Assembly (NCBI RefSeq): GCF_003057875.1
Contig: NZ_PYXZ01000004.1
Location: 186,001-250,000, forward strand
From: Nocardioides currus
Lineage (GTDB): Bacteria; Actinomycetota; Actinomycetes; Propionibacteriales; Nocardioidaceae
Reading direction: 5' to 3'
Length of the DNA: 64,000 bases
Position numbers and translations under genes: made by a program
Part shown: positions 1 through 8,307 of the stretch, one piece after another
How the letters are laid out: each line of letters begins with the position of its first letter
How positions within the stretch are numbered: position 1 is the first letter of the stretch
Notes under the pieces: model-generated
Database searches by the model: none
The model's input: the letters and a program-made list of their open reading frames with translations, nothing else
Told to the model about the DNA's origin: nothing

Positions 1-154
1 CCATGATCTTGAACAGCGACGACTTGCCGGTGCCGTTGGGACCGACGACGCCGATCTTGGCGCCGTGCAGGAACGAGAGGGTGACGTTGTCGAGGACGAC
101 CTTGTCACCGTGGGCCTTGCGCACGTTGCGCAGGGTAAAGACGTATTCAGCCAT
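1..154 (-). CDS. ettA: Energy-dependent translational throttle protein EttA (ABC-F), 5' part only
   Basis: The first 51 codons of a minus-strand gene lie in the window; the rest is beyond base 1. The N-terminus begins MAEYVFTLRNVRKAHGDK and reaches the Walker A motif GPNGTGKSS near residues 39-47. This opening is characteristic of EttA, a soluble ABC-F ATPase that binds the ribosomal E site and gates the first elongation steps according to ATP/ADP ratio. ABC-F proteins have no membrane domain and are not transporters. The ATG at 154 is preceded by TAGGCT seven bases upstream with no Shine-Dalgarno, consistent with a leaderless mRNA. The following 134 bases up to the ssb stop hold nothing else that I recognise. 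Confidence 0.9.
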   Translation of the reverse strand, partial: MAEYVFTLRNVRKAHGDKVVLDNVTLSFLHGAKIGVVGPNGTGKSSLFKIM

Positions 155-288
155 GGACCCGAGCCTACGGGGCGCTGAGCCCGGGGCCGCAACCGGCAGA
201 CGCGCTCCGCGGCTCGCCCGCCGGGGACGGGTCCGGGTGTCCTCGCCTCCCCGGTCCCGCTCCCCCGCGTCTCCGACCGTCGTGCGCC

Positions 289-795
289 TCAGGCGGCGTC
301 CGCCTCGGGCATCTCCGCCGCGGGCGCGACCGGGGCCTCCCCCGGGTCCTGCGCGAACGACGGCGCCGACTCCGGCGAGAGCGCGGCCCACGGGTCGGGC
401 GAGACCGCCTGCTGCTCCTGCCCGGTCACCGACCCGGGCCGGGCCGGCCGGGTGAACACGGCGGTCCCGCGGGACAGGTCGTGACCGACCGAGGTCGCCG
501 TGACGACGAGCTGGGTGCTGGTCGAGCCGTCGGGCTTGGTCCACACGTCCGCCTCGAGCTTGCCGTGGACCACGACCGGGTCGCCGCGGCCGATCGAGGC
601 GGCGACGTTGTCGGCGAGCCGGCGCCAGGCCTTCACGGAGTACCACGTCGTCGTGCCGTCCTCCCACTGGTCGTTGCGGAAGCGGCGTGACGTGGTGGCC
701 ACCCGGAAGTTGGCGACCGCGGACCCGCCACCGACGTCGCGGAGCGAGACGTCGGAGCCGACCCAGCCGTTGAGCGTGATGTAGGTGTCGTTCAT
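289..795 (-). CDS. ssb: Single-stranded DNA-binding protein (second SSB-type paralogue)
   Basis: A 168-residue protein with an N-terminal OB fold (about residues 3-108: MNDTYITLNGWVGSD, then ANFRVATTSRRF, then TTWYSVKAWRRLADN) followed by a low-complexity Pro/Ala-rich tail. SSB tetramers coat single-stranded DNA in replication and repair. The tail ends PEADAA and lacks the acidic DDDIPF-type tip that recruits partner proteins in the main replicative SSB. The gene is also not beside rpsF/rpsR, where the housekeeping actinobacterial ssb normally sits, so it resembles SsbB-type paralogues. ATG 795 was chosen over upstream in-frame codons because GAGGAAGG lies just before it and the OB fold starts there. 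The 150 bases upstream contain CCTGTGGACGC twice (889-899 and 917-927), meaning unknown. Confidence 0.9.
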   Translation of the reverse strand: MNDTYITLNGWVGSDVSLRDVGGGSAVANFRVATTSRRFRNDQWEDGTTTWYSVKAWRRLADNVAASIGRGDPVVVHGKLEADVWTKPDGSTSTQLVVTATSVGHDLSRGTAVFTRPARPGSVTGQEQQAVSPDPWAALSPESAPSFAQDPGEAPVAPAAEMPEADAA

Positions 796-945
796 GAGTA
801 GTGCCTTCCTCGCATGGAGGACGGCGGGCCCGCCCTCGACGCCAAGGGTGCGGCGAGGCACGGACAGCGGGACGGCGGCGTACGAACGCCTGTGGACGCG
901 GCGGAGCGGCACCCACCCTGTGGACGCCCAGCGGACCGGGACGGC

Positions 946-2601
946 CTACTTCAGCGCGACGGCCAGACCCTCGCGCATGGTCGAGTACGCCGCCAGCTCG
1001 GACTGGATCGGTTGCACGACCAGCTCCTGGGACACCGAGGAGATGGCGTCGCGCAGGCGCTTGTCGGCGGCCCGCGCGCGTCGCTTGGCGGTCATCGACA
1101 CCAGCACGCGGCAGACCAGGGCGAGCAGCACGCCCAGGAGGATGCCGCCGAGCAGCATCAGCGTCGGGACGGGGAAGCCGACGACCGCGGGCGTGGGTGG
1201 CTCGGGCAGCCGCGCGTAGGAGCCGAAGGCCAGCACCGCCAGCCAGCCGGCGCCGACGACGGCGGTGACGATGAGCAGCCACTGGAGCACGCGCACCAGG
1301 CCGGCCCAGACGGGGATCTTCTCCGCACCGAGGTCGGTGGCGGCCACCGACCGGTCGAGGCGGTCGCCGAGGTCGGGCAGCCGCGAGACCGAGGCCCTGC
1401 GGATCGCCGTGACCCACGGCTGGCCCATGCCGTCGGAGACCTGGTCGGCCAGCGCGCGCACCTCGGTGTCGACGCGCGCCTTCTGCACACCGGTCGCCTG
1501 GGGCACCGACGTGCGGGCGGCGCCGGTGAGCTGCTTGCCCGCCGAGCCGAGGTCGAGGTGGAGCCGCTTGAGCGGGTCGGGCTTGAGCCGGGAGAACCAC
1601 GCGGTCACCGGCCACCCCGTGGCCCGGTTGGCGCGGATGCGGGTGGAGTCCTCGACCGCCTTGACAACGGTCGGGACCCCGGCCGAGTCGGCGAAGGCGT
1701 CGTCGAGCGCGGCGATCCGCTCGGTGGAGAGCGAGCCAACCTTGGCGTTGCCCGAGACCTCCTGGATGCGCACGGCAGCGGCACGCACGTCGGCGGCCAG
1801 CCGGGCGCGCGTGGCCTTCTTCTCCGCCACCCGCTTGGCGATCTGCTTCTTCAGCTCGTCGATCCCCCAGCCGTGGCGGGCGCTGATGCCGAGCACGGGC
1901 ACGCCGTCGAGGCCGTCCGCGTCGAGCAGGCGGCGCACGTCCGCGAGCATCCCCTCGCGACGGGCCTCCGGGACGGTGTCGATGTGGTTGAGGACGACGA
2001 GCATGACGTCCTTGTGGGAGGCGAGCGGAGCGAGGTAGCGGTCGTGAATGGCGGCGTCGGCGTACTTCTGCGGGTCGAGCACCCACACGAACATGTCGGC
2101 GAGCCGCACGAGCCGGTCCACCTCGAGGTGGTGGGAGACCTCGGTCGAGTCGTGGTCGGGCAGGTCGAGGAGCACGACGCCCTGCAGGGCGTGGTCCTCC
2201 TTGCCGGTGGACAGCATCGAGTCGCGCGTCACCTGGTGCCGGGCGGGGATGCCCAGCCACTCGAGCAGCTCCTCGGCGCCCTCGCGGCCCCACACGCAGG
2301 CGGTCGCCCACGAGGTGGTCGGACGGCGTACGCCGACGGCGGAGAGCTCGAGCTCGCTCAGCGCGTTGAAGGTGGAGGACTTGCCGGAGCCGGTCGCTCC
2401 CGCCAGCGCGACGACGGTGTGCTCGGCGGAGAGCTTGAGCCGGCCGGCTGCACGGTCGACCACCGACCGCGCGTCGGCGATCAGGGCGTCGTCGACCCGC
2501 CCCTCGGCGCTGTCGACCGCCTGCTCGAGACCCTGCACACGGGTCCCGATCTCAGAGCTTCGCGAGACGAGCTTCTTGGCCCCCTCGAGCAAGGACGTCA
2601 T
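946..2601 (-). CDS. Membrane-anchored YfjP-type GTPase (dynamin-like partner)
   Basis: A 551-residue GTPase. The P-loop is GATGSGKSS (68-76), a G3-like DLPDHDS lies near 146-152 and a G4-like NHID near 206-209. Two hydrophobic helices near 430-460 and 475-500 are followed by a basic stretch (TAKRRARAADKR), so the protein should be anchored by a C-terminal hairpin with the GTPase in the cytosol. This layout matches the GTPases annotated YfjP or 'GTPase domain-containing' that are paired with dynamin-like proteins in actinobacteria (compare DynA/DynB of Streptomyces sporulation septa). It lies 57 bases downstream of the dynamin-like gene in the same orientation, and GAGGGAGA precedes ATG 2601. 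A role in membrane remodelling or division is inference; the GTPase call is firm. Confidence 0.82.
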   Translation of the reverse strand: MTSLLEGAKKLVSRSSEIGTRVQGLEQAVDSAEGRVDDALIADARSVVDRAAGRLKLSAEHTVVALAGATGSGKSSTFNALSELELSAVGVRRPTTSWATACVWGREGAEELLEWLGIPARHQVTRDSMLSTGKEDHALQGVVLLDLPDHDSTEVSHHLEVDRLVRLADMFVWVLDPQKYADAAIHDRYLAPLASHKDVMLVVLNHIDTVPEARREGMLADVRRLLDADGLDGVPVLGISARHGWGIDELKKQIAKRVAEKKATRARLAADVRAAAVRIQEVSGNAKVGSLSTERIAALDDAFADSAGVPTVVKAVEDSTRIRANRATGWPVTAWFSRLKPDPLKRLHLDLGSAGKQLTGAARTSVPQATGVQKARVDTEVRALADQVSDGMGQPWVTAIRRASVSRLPDLGDRLDRSVAATDLGAEKIPVWAGLVRVLQWLLIVTAVVGAGWLAVLAFGSYARLPEPPTPAVVGFPVPTLMLLGGILLGVLLALVCRVLVSMTAKRRARAADKRLRDAISSVSQELVVQPIQSELAAYSTMREGLAVALK

Positions 2602-2658
2602 GGTCTCCCTCGGACAACTGCGGTGAGTGCTGAGGACAGCCTATGCGTGCTCGACTTC

Positions 2659-4461
2659 TCAGCTGCCGGTGCCACCCTTGGCAGCGAAGCGGAGGTCGTC
2701 CACGCGGCGCGAGGCCGCCCGCAGCTTCTCGGGCGCCTCGGGCGAGATCTCGAGGCCGGTGAGCAGGTCGAGGTAGCGCTGACGCTCGGAGTCGAGCAGC
2801 GCGGTGACCTTGCTCTCGAGGTCGCGGCGGGCACGCTCGGCGAGGGTGCGCACGGCCTGGTCGCCGAAGACGGCCTCGAGGAGCTTCTGCCCCAGCACCG
2901 CCGACCCGCCGGCGATGCCGGCCTCGGCGCCGGTGACGCCGGCCGTGTGGGCGAACACGACCACCATCAGCGCGACCGAGAGCCCGTTGACGCCGAAGGC
3001 CAGGAACCGTGCCGTCGTGCGCTTGTCGGCGCCCTCGCTGCGGACCATCTCGAGCACGTCGGACTGCCAGTCGCGTACGGCGCGCTCGGCCCGCCGACGG
3101 AAGTCGCGCGAGGCACGCCCGAGGTCCTCGCCGGCGTCGGCGAGCAGGATCTGGCCGGAGGCGAGCGACTGCCACGAGGCCTCGGCCCGCTCGGCGGCGG
3201 CCTCGGCGTGCTCGAGGATGAGCGTCTCCAGGCCCGACTCGACGGCGACCGTGACCCGCTCGGCCTGCTGCGGCTTGCCCTTGATCGCGTTGACGACGCG
3301 GTCGCGCAGCCACCCGACCCGGGTCTCCAGCGACTTGAGCAGCTCGCCCGTCCCGACGAACTCCTGCCAGCGGGCGAGCACCTCGCCGCGGAGCAGGGTG
3401 CCGTCGGCGGAGGCGGCGGAGATCTCGGTCACCGCCTGGTCGTAGGCCTTGTTGGCGTCGTCTCGCAGGCGGCGTACGGCGTCGACCTGCTCCGTGGCGG
3501 CGTCGGCGACGAAGTAGGTGCGACGGGCCAGGGTGCGGACGGCGCCGTCGAGCGTCTGCTTCACCACCGCGGAGCGGGCCTCGGCGTCGGCGGCCAGGGA
3601 CTCCAGCCAGCCGCGGATCGAGGAGACGGACGACGCCGGGAGCAGGCCGTCCTCGGAGACGTCGCCCTCGGTGACGACGAACAGCGGGGAGTCCTTGAGC
3701 CCGCGGCTCGCCAGCATGCGCGCCAGGTGCGTCGACACCGTCTCGACCGCCTCCTCGGGCGTGCGGTCGAGGACGATGGCGACCGCGGCGGACCGCTCGG
3801 CGGCCTTGCGCAGGAAGTCCCACGGCACCTGGTCGGCGTAGCGCGCGGCCGACGTGACGAACAGCCACAGGTCGGCGGCGGCGAGGAGCTGGGCCGCGAG
3901 GGTGCGGTTGCGCTCCTCCACCGAGTCGATGTCGGGCGCGTCGAGGATCGCGAGGCCCGCGGGCACTGCCTCGGAGGACACGAGCTGCAGCGCCTCGGGA
4001 TCGTTGGTCGAGCGGCTGACCCGCTCGAGCTCGGGGAGGAGCCGGTCCTGGCCGAACCACTCCGCGTCGGCCGGGTTGTGCACCAGCACCGGGGAGCGGG
4101 TCGTGGGCCGGAGGACGCCGGGCTGGGTGACACGGCTGCCGACGAGCGAGTTGACCAGCGTCGACTTGCCGGCGCCCGTCGAGCCGCCGACGACGGTCAG
4201 GAGCGGGGCGTCGATGGTCATCAACCGCGGGATGACGTAGTCCTCGAGCTGGTCGACCATCTCGCGCTGGGCGTCGCGCTGCTCGGGCGCGCTCGGCAGC
4301 TCGAGCGGCAGGCGGACCTCCTGGAGGGCGCTGCGCATCTGCACGAGGGCCGTCAGCATCCGGGTGCTCTCGGCGCTCGGCGTGTTGCTCGTGTCGGCGC
4401 TCTTGTCGGCGCTCTTGTCGGCGCCCTGCCCGGCGGCCTTGGTCGAGTCGGTGTCACTCAT
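2659..4461 (-). CDS. Dynamin-family GTPase
   Basis: A 600-residue protein with a Ser/Lys/Asp-rich N-terminus (GADKSADKSADTS) that is likely disordered, then a GTPase domain with P-loop GGSTGAGKST (92-101), switch-region Thr residues in RPTTRS, and a DAPDIDS G3 motif near 165-171. A hydrophobic pair of segments near residues 485-525 (FGVNGLSVALMVVVFAHTAG and following) could insert in the membrane, and the C-terminus is helical and charged. The architecture is that of bacterial dynamin-like proteins, which hydrolyse GTP to tubulate or fuse membranes. ATG 4461 overlaps the TGA of the upstream prsW gene as ATGA, so the two are translationally coupled. The second GTPase follows, giving a prsW-GTPase-GTPase operon. 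Confidence 0.83.
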   Translation of the reverse strand: MSDTDSTKAAGQGADKSADKSADTSNTPSAESTRMLTALVQMRSALQEVRLPLELPSAPEQRDAQREMVDQLEDYVIPRLMTIDAPLLTVVGGSTGAGKSTLVNSLVGSRVTQPGVLRPTTRSPVLVHNPADAEWFGQDRLLPELERVSRSTNDPEALQLVSSEAVPAGLAILDAPDIDSVEERNRTLAAQLLAAADLWLFVTSAARYADQVPWDFLRKAAERSAAVAIVLDRTPEEAVETVSTHLARMLASRGLKDSPLFVVTEGDVSEDGLLPASSVSSIRGWLESLAADAEARSAVVKQTLDGAVRTLARRTYFVADAATEQVDAVRRLRDDANKAYDQAVTEISAASADGTLLRGEVLARWQEFVGTGELLKSLETRVGWLRDRVVNAIKGKPQQAERVTVAVESGLETLILEHAEAAAERAEASWQSLASGQILLADAGEDLGRASRDFRRRAERAVRDWQSDVLEMVRSEGADKRTTARFLAFGVNGLSVALMVVVFAHTAGVTGAEAGIAGGSAVLGQKLLEAVFGDQAVRTLAERARRDLESKVTALLDSERQRYLDLLTGLEISPEAPEKLRAASRRVDDLRFAAKGGTGS

Positions 4462-5576
4462 CGGGTGGGCACCACCTGTCCGGGGAAGGAGATGTAGGGA
4501 CGGACGGCATTGAGGGTGACCACGTGCTCCTGGCCTCGTTGGGCGAAGTCGTGCGGGGCGGTGCCGCGCAGGTAACGGTGGTGCAGGTAGGCGAGCTCGA
4601 TCGCCGCCGACTGGTACTCCCGCATGGCGCGCTCGGCCTGCGGACCACCGGCCTGCCGGGCGTAGAGCCGAGCCCGTCGGCGGGCCCGGAGGTCTACCAG
4701 CCACGGGATGTCGGTCGCGGGGATCAGGCCGCGCCGCGACGCGTCCTCCAGGGCGGCGGCCATCATCCCCTTCTCCGAGCCACGGCGATACAGCGCGAAG
4801 GCGATCAGGGCGATGAAGGCGGGCAGCATCAAGGTGCCGTACACGACGAAGAAGTTGCCCGGGCCGCCCAGCGTCGAGGAGTTCCACAGCGAGTGCGCCA
4901 TCACGGCCAGGACGTATCCGCCGACGGGGGCCAGGAAGCGGGCGGCGGCGTTGCGCGAGGTCACCGCGAGTCCGACGCCGATGCCGATGAACGCGGTGAA
5001 GAGCGGGTGCGCGAACGGGCTCAGCAGGCAGCGCAGGATGAAGGTGCCGGTCAGCGCCTCCGTGCCGCCGGGGCCGAGGCCGTCCGTGCCGTTGTAGGCG
5101 GCCGCGAGGTAGAGGATGTTCTCGGTGAAGGCGAAGCCGATGCCGACCATGCCCGCATAGACGATGCCGTCGAGGATGCCGTCGAGCTCGTGCCGGCGCC
5201 ACCACAGCAGCAGCACCAGGAACGCGCCCTTCGTGGCCTCCTCGGTCACCGGAGCGAGGAACGCGAGGCTGGCCTCGTCGCTGGCACCGCCCGCGATGCC
5301 GATGCCCTGGAAGATCAACGCCGCGGCGGTGGCGACGAACGCTCCCCACAGCAGCCCGCCCACGAGCAGCGAGCGCGGCTCGGGCTCGTAGCGGTCCAGC
5401 CACATGAAGCAGCCGACCAGCGGTCCGACGGGCAGCGCCGCCAGCAGGGCGGCCACGACCAGCGAGCCGGGGGCGCCCGAGAACGCGATCACGACGGCCA
5501 TCACGACGGCGCCGAGCAGCACGAGCGCGGTCACGACAACGGTGAACGCAACGCTGTCGCGACGACGTCTGGGCAT
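4458..5576 (-). CDS. prsW: PrsW-family intramembrane metalloprotease
   Basis: A 372-residue polytopic protein. It carries the PrsW hallmark motifs: EEATKG (112-117), FAFTEN (148-153), a histidine in SPFAHPLF (H190) and HSLWN (H228). In this family the glutamates and histidines form a metal-dependent active site within the membrane. PrsW of Bacillus subtilis cleaves an anti-sigma factor at site 1, but most actinobacterial members have no known substrate. The C-terminal 100 residues are hydrophilic and Arg-rich and should be cytosolic. The start at ATG 5576 has TAGGCT six bases upstream and no Shine-Dalgarno, suggesting a leaderless mRNA. The 3' end overlaps the dynamin gene by four bases, so membrane remodelling GTPases and this protease are probably co-produced. 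Confidence 0.88.
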   Translation of the reverse strand: MPRRRRDSVAFTVVVTALVLLGAVVMAVVIAFSGAPGSLVVAALLAALPVGPLVGCFMWLDRYEPEPRSLLVGGLLWGAFVATAAALIFQGIGIAGGASDEASLAFLAPVTEEATKGAFLVLLLWWRRHELDGILDGIVYAGMVGIGFAFTENILYLAAAYNGTDGLGPGGTEALTGTFILRCLLSPFAHPLFTAFIGIGVGLAVTSRNAAARFLAPVGGYVLAVMAHSLWNSSTLGGPGNFFVVYGTLMLPAFIALIAFALYRRGSEKGMMAAALEDASRRGLIPATDIPWLVDLRARRRARLYARQAGGPQAERAMREYQSAAIELAYLHHRYLRGTAPHDFAQRGQEHVVTLNAVRPYISFPGQVVPTR

Positions 5577-5636
5577 GCCGGGAGCCTAGCCCGATTCGCT
5601 CCGGCGACCCTCAACCGCTCGGCGTACAGTGACCGC

Positions 5637-7001
5637 GTGAGCGAGCAGAACGAGACCGTCAAGACCGAGTCCCACGACCCTGCGGTGCCCGCTGCCTACG
5701 CCGCGTTCATGCGCACCGGATGGGGAGATCGCGAGCTGGACCTGCCTCGTCACCCGGTCGCGTCGTACGCCGAGCAGCGCCGCGCGAGGCTCGCGGACGC
5801 CTTCCCGGGCGAGCGTCTGGTGATCCCCGCCGGCACCTACAAGGTGCGTGCCAACGACACCGACTACCGCTTCCGCCCCGACACCGCCCACACCTACTTC
5901 ACCGGCAACCAGACTTCCGACGCCGTGCTCGTCCTCGACGACGGCGAGGCCGTGCTCTACGCCCGGCCACGCTCCGAGCGCGACACAGACGAGTTCTTCC
6001 GCGACCGGCAGTACGGCGAGCTGTGGGCCGGTCGCCGTCCCTCGGCCCACGAGATCAGCGACTCGCTCGGCATCGAGGTGCGCCACGTGAAGGACCTGCC
6101 GTCCTTCGACGACGACCGCAAGACCCGCGACATCACGACCGACGAGGACCTCGCCCGCGTGGCCTCCGAGCTGCGGCTGCTCAAGGACGAGTGGGAGGTC
6201 GGTGAGCTCCAGGAGGCCTGCGACATCACCACCCTCGGATTCGAGGACTCCGTGCGCGAGTGGGACCGCGTGCTCGAGATGGGCGAGCGCTGGATCGAGG
6301 GCACCTTCTTCCGTCGCGCCCGCGCGATGGGCAACGACATCGGCTACGACTCGATCGTCGGCGGCGGCTCGCACGCGACGACGTTGCACTGGATCGACAA
6401 CACCGGCCCCATCACGCCTGGCCAGCTCGTGCTCCTCGACATGGGCGTGGAGGGCAAGAACCTCTACACCGCGGACGTGACGCGCACGCTGCCGGTCGAC
6501 GGGCGCTTCACCACGCTGCAGCGCGACCTCTACGACCTGGTCTTCAACGCCCAGCAGGCGGGCATCGAGGCCGTCCGCCCCGGCGTCCCGTTCCTCGCGG
6601 CGCACAACGCGGCGATGGAGGTCCTGGCCCACGGCCTGTCCGACCTCGGGCTGCTGCCGGTCTCGGCCGAGGAGGCACTCGACCCCGAGTCGAAGCTCTA
6701 CGCCCGCTGGACGCTGCACGGCACCTCTCACATGCTCGGCATGGACGTGCACGACTGCGGCCGCGCGTCGGCCGACATCTACCCCAAGGGCGACCTCGCC
6801 GAGGGCATGGTCCTCACCGTCGAGCCGGGGCTGTACTTCCAGGAGGACGACCTCCTCGTCCCCGACGAGCTGCGCGGCATCGGCATCCGGATCGAGGACG
6901 ACATCCTCGTGACCGCCGACGGGTTCGAGAACCTCTCGGCGGCGCTGCCCCGCACCTCGGGCGACGTCGAGGAGTGGATGGGCCGCCACATCGGTGGTTG
7001 A
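5637..7001 (+). CDS. pepP: Xaa-Pro aminopeptidase (M24B, aminopeptidase P family)
   Basis: A 454-residue protein with the two-domain layout of aminopeptidase P: an N-terminal creatinase-like domain (to about residue 190) and a C-terminal pita-bread metalloprotease fold. Dinuclear metal ligands are visible in order: two aspartates in LLDMGVEGKNLYTADVTRT, a histidine in TSHMLGMDVHD, a glutamate in TVEPGLYF and a glutamate in GIRIEDD. The enzyme should remove N-terminal residues preceding proline from peptides. GTG 5637 is preferred because TACAGT ends six bases before it (5625-5630), a likely -10 box for a leaderless transcript, and no Shine-Dalgarno exists. The gene is divergent from prsW across 60 bases. 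Its stop lies inside a palindromic repeat that also covers the next start. Confidence 0.9.
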   Translation: MSEQNETVKTESHDPAVPAAYAAFMRTGWGDRELDLPRHPVASYAEQRRARLADAFPGERLVIPAGTYKVRANDTDYRFRPDTAHTYFTGNQTSDAVLVLDDGEAVLYARPRSERDTDEFFRDRQYGELWAGRRPSAHEISDSLGIEVRHVKDLPSFDDDRKTRDITTDEDLARVASELRLLKDEWEVGELQEACDITTLGFEDSVREWDRVLEMGERWIEGTFFRRARAMGNDIGYDSIVGGGSHATTLHWIDNTGPITPGQLVLLDMGVEGKNLYTADVTRTLPVDGRFTTLQRDLYDLVFNAQQAGIEAVRPGVPFLAAHNAAMEVLAHGLSDLGLLPVSAEEALDPESKLYARWTLHGTSHMLGMDVHDCGRASADIYPKGDLAEGMVLTVEPGLYFQEDDLLVPDELRGIGIRIEDDILVTADGFENLSAALPRTSGDVEEWMGRHIGG

Positions 7002-8148
7002 GGTGCGAGGAGCGCCAGCGACGAGCCTCGGAACCATCGACGGTCGCCTCCGGTGCCACCACTACGACGCCTTCCGGTGTCGGTCCTGCTCGCTGCTGGA
7101 GGTCCCGCGAGCCCGACAGCTCAGTGACAAGGAGGCGCACGCGCGCTCCCTCGTGCCCGCGCCCAGCTGGCTGCCGACCGTGGCGGGGCCCGACGCCGGG
7201 TTCCGGAACAAGGCCAAGATGGCCGTCGGGGGTACGGCGTCCGCGCCCACGCTGGGGATCCTGGACCGTTCGCACGCGGGAGTGGACCTGCGTGACTGCG
7301 GCCTGCACTCCCCCGGCCTCACCGCCGCCCTGGAGGTCGTCGCGCGCTTCGTCTCGCGGGCCGACCTGGCGCCGTACGACGTCGGGACGCGGAGCGGCGA
7401 GCTCAAGCACGTGCTGATGACGGAGTCGCCCGACGGCGAGCTGCTGCTGCGGCTCGTGGTGCGCTCGACCGCCGACGAGGCGCGGATCCGCAAGCACCTG
7501 CCGTGGCTGCTCGACTCGCTGCCGAGGCTGCGGGTCGTCTCGCTGAACGTCCAGCCGTCGCACGCGGCCGTCCTCGAGGGCGAACGCGAGATCGTGCTGA
7601 CGCCGGAGACGACGCTGCCGATGCGGCTCGAGGGACTGGAGCTGGCGCTGCGCCCGCAGGGCTTCTTCCAGACCAACACCCTCGTCGCGGCTGCGCTCTA
7701 CGCCCAGGCCCGCGCGTGGGTCACCGCCATCGACCCGGCGTCGGTGTGGGACCTCTACTGCGGGGTCGGCGGCTTCGCCCTGGCGTGTACGGCGCCGGGC
7801 CGCTCGGTCACCGGGGTCGAGCTGTCCGCCGAGGCCGTCGCGGCGGCGTCGGCCACGGCACCGGAGGGCGTGGACTTCGTCGCCGGCGACGCGACGCAGT
7901 GGGCGCTCGCGCAGTCGTCGTCACCCGACCTGGTGGTCGTGAACCCGCCGCGGCGTGGCATCGGCGCCGACCTCGCCGGCTGGCTCGAGGCCTCCGACGT
8001 CGCCCATGTCGTCTACTCCTCGTGCAACGCCGAGTCGTTGGCGCGCGACCTCGCGACGATGCCGTCGCTGCGCCCGGTCGAGGCGCGTGTGCTCGACATG
8101 TTCCCGCACACGACGCACTACGAGGTGATCGTGCTGCTGGCGCGCTGA
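6994..8148 (+). CDS. rlmC: 23S rRNA (uracil-C5)-methyltransferase, RlmC/TrmA-like
   Basis: Up to 384 residues. An N-terminal cysteine cluster (C near 21, then CRSC at 29-32, plus a fourth in DLRDCGLH) should bind a [4Fe-4S] cluster as in RlmC/RlmD. The C-terminal Rossmann methyltransferase domain has DLYCGVGGFAL for S-adenosylmethionine, VVNPPRRG, and YSSCNAESL, whose cysteine is the nucleophile in uracil C5 methylation. GFFQTN is also typical of the family. The expected product is 5-methyluridine in 23S rRNA; RlmC is the best fit by length, but RumA/TrmA-type alternatives are not excluded. The start is uncertain: GTG 6994 overlaps the upstream stop and a repeat, and GTG 7003 is also possible. 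The first 12 or so residues are not conserved in character. Confidence 0.82.
   Translation: MVEVRGAPATSLGTIDGRLRCHHYDAFRCRSCSLLEVPRARQLSDKEAHARSLVPAPSWLPTVAGPDAGFRNKAKMAVGGTASAPTLGILDRSHAGVDLRDCGLHSPGLTAALEVVARFVSRADLAPYDVGTRSGELKHVLMTESPDGELLLRLVVRSTADEARIRKHLPWLLDSLPRLRVVSLNVQPSHAAVLEGEREIVLTPETTLPMRLEGLELALRPQGFFQTNTLVAAALYAQARAWVTAIDPASVWDLYCGVGGFALACTAPGRSVTGVELSAEAVAAASATAPEGVDFVAGDATQWALAQSSSPDLVVVNPPRRGIGADLAGWLEASDVAHVVYSSCNAESLARDLATMPSLRPVEARVLDMFPHTTHYEVIVLLAR
6997..7038 (+). repeat. GC-rich imperfect palindromic repeat at a gene junction
   Basis: The segment runs from GGTTGAGGTGCGAGGAGCG to ACGAGCCTCGGAACC, with the ends roughly complementary (GGTT/AACC and GAGG/CCTC). The core GAGCG(C)CAGCGA resembles the GAGCGMAGCGAG cores of the element at 20321-20404 on the other strand. 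I recall near-identical sequences scattered through Nocardioides genomes, but only one copy of this exact form lies in this window, so its multicopy status is recollection, not observation. It contains the stop codon of the aminopeptidase gene and the possible start codons of the methyltransferase gene. Confidence 0.5.
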
Positions 8149-8227
8149 GCTGGACCATGCGGCGGACAGGACCGTCGGCCGGTCACGCTCACGCGCTCCC
8201 CGGCGATGGGGAACAATGTCGGCGCCA

Positions 8228-8301
8228 GCCCCCGTAGCTCAGCTGGATAGAGCGTCCGACTTCTAATCGGATGGCCGCAGGTTCGAGTCCTGCCGGGGGC
8301 G
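8228..8301 (+). tRNA. tRNA-Arg (anticodon TCT)
   Basis: A complete cloverleaf: acceptor GCCCCCG pairs with CGGGGGC, D arm GCTC/GAGC, anticodon stem TCCGA/TCGGA enclosing CTTCTAA with anticodon TCT, and T arm GCAGG-TTCGAGT-CCTGC. The discriminator is G and no CCA is encoded. A possible -10 AACAAT lies about 10 bases upstream. It decodes AGA, a rare arginine codon in this GC-rich genome. Confidence 0.95.
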
Positions 8302-8307
8302 CGTCGT

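Noticed and set aside
889..927. Two CCTGTGGACGC repeats upstream of ssb as DnaA or LexA boxes
   Set aside because: They differ from the DnaA box at several positions and lack the symmetry of an SOS box; two short GC-rich copies can occur by chance.
814..4497. Very long open frames (over 1,000 codons) on the plus strand opposite the ssb, GTPase and prsW genes
   Set aside because: They are antisense shadows caused by high GC; composition is His/Gly/Arg/Asp-rich without domains, while the minus-strand frames encode recognisable proteins.
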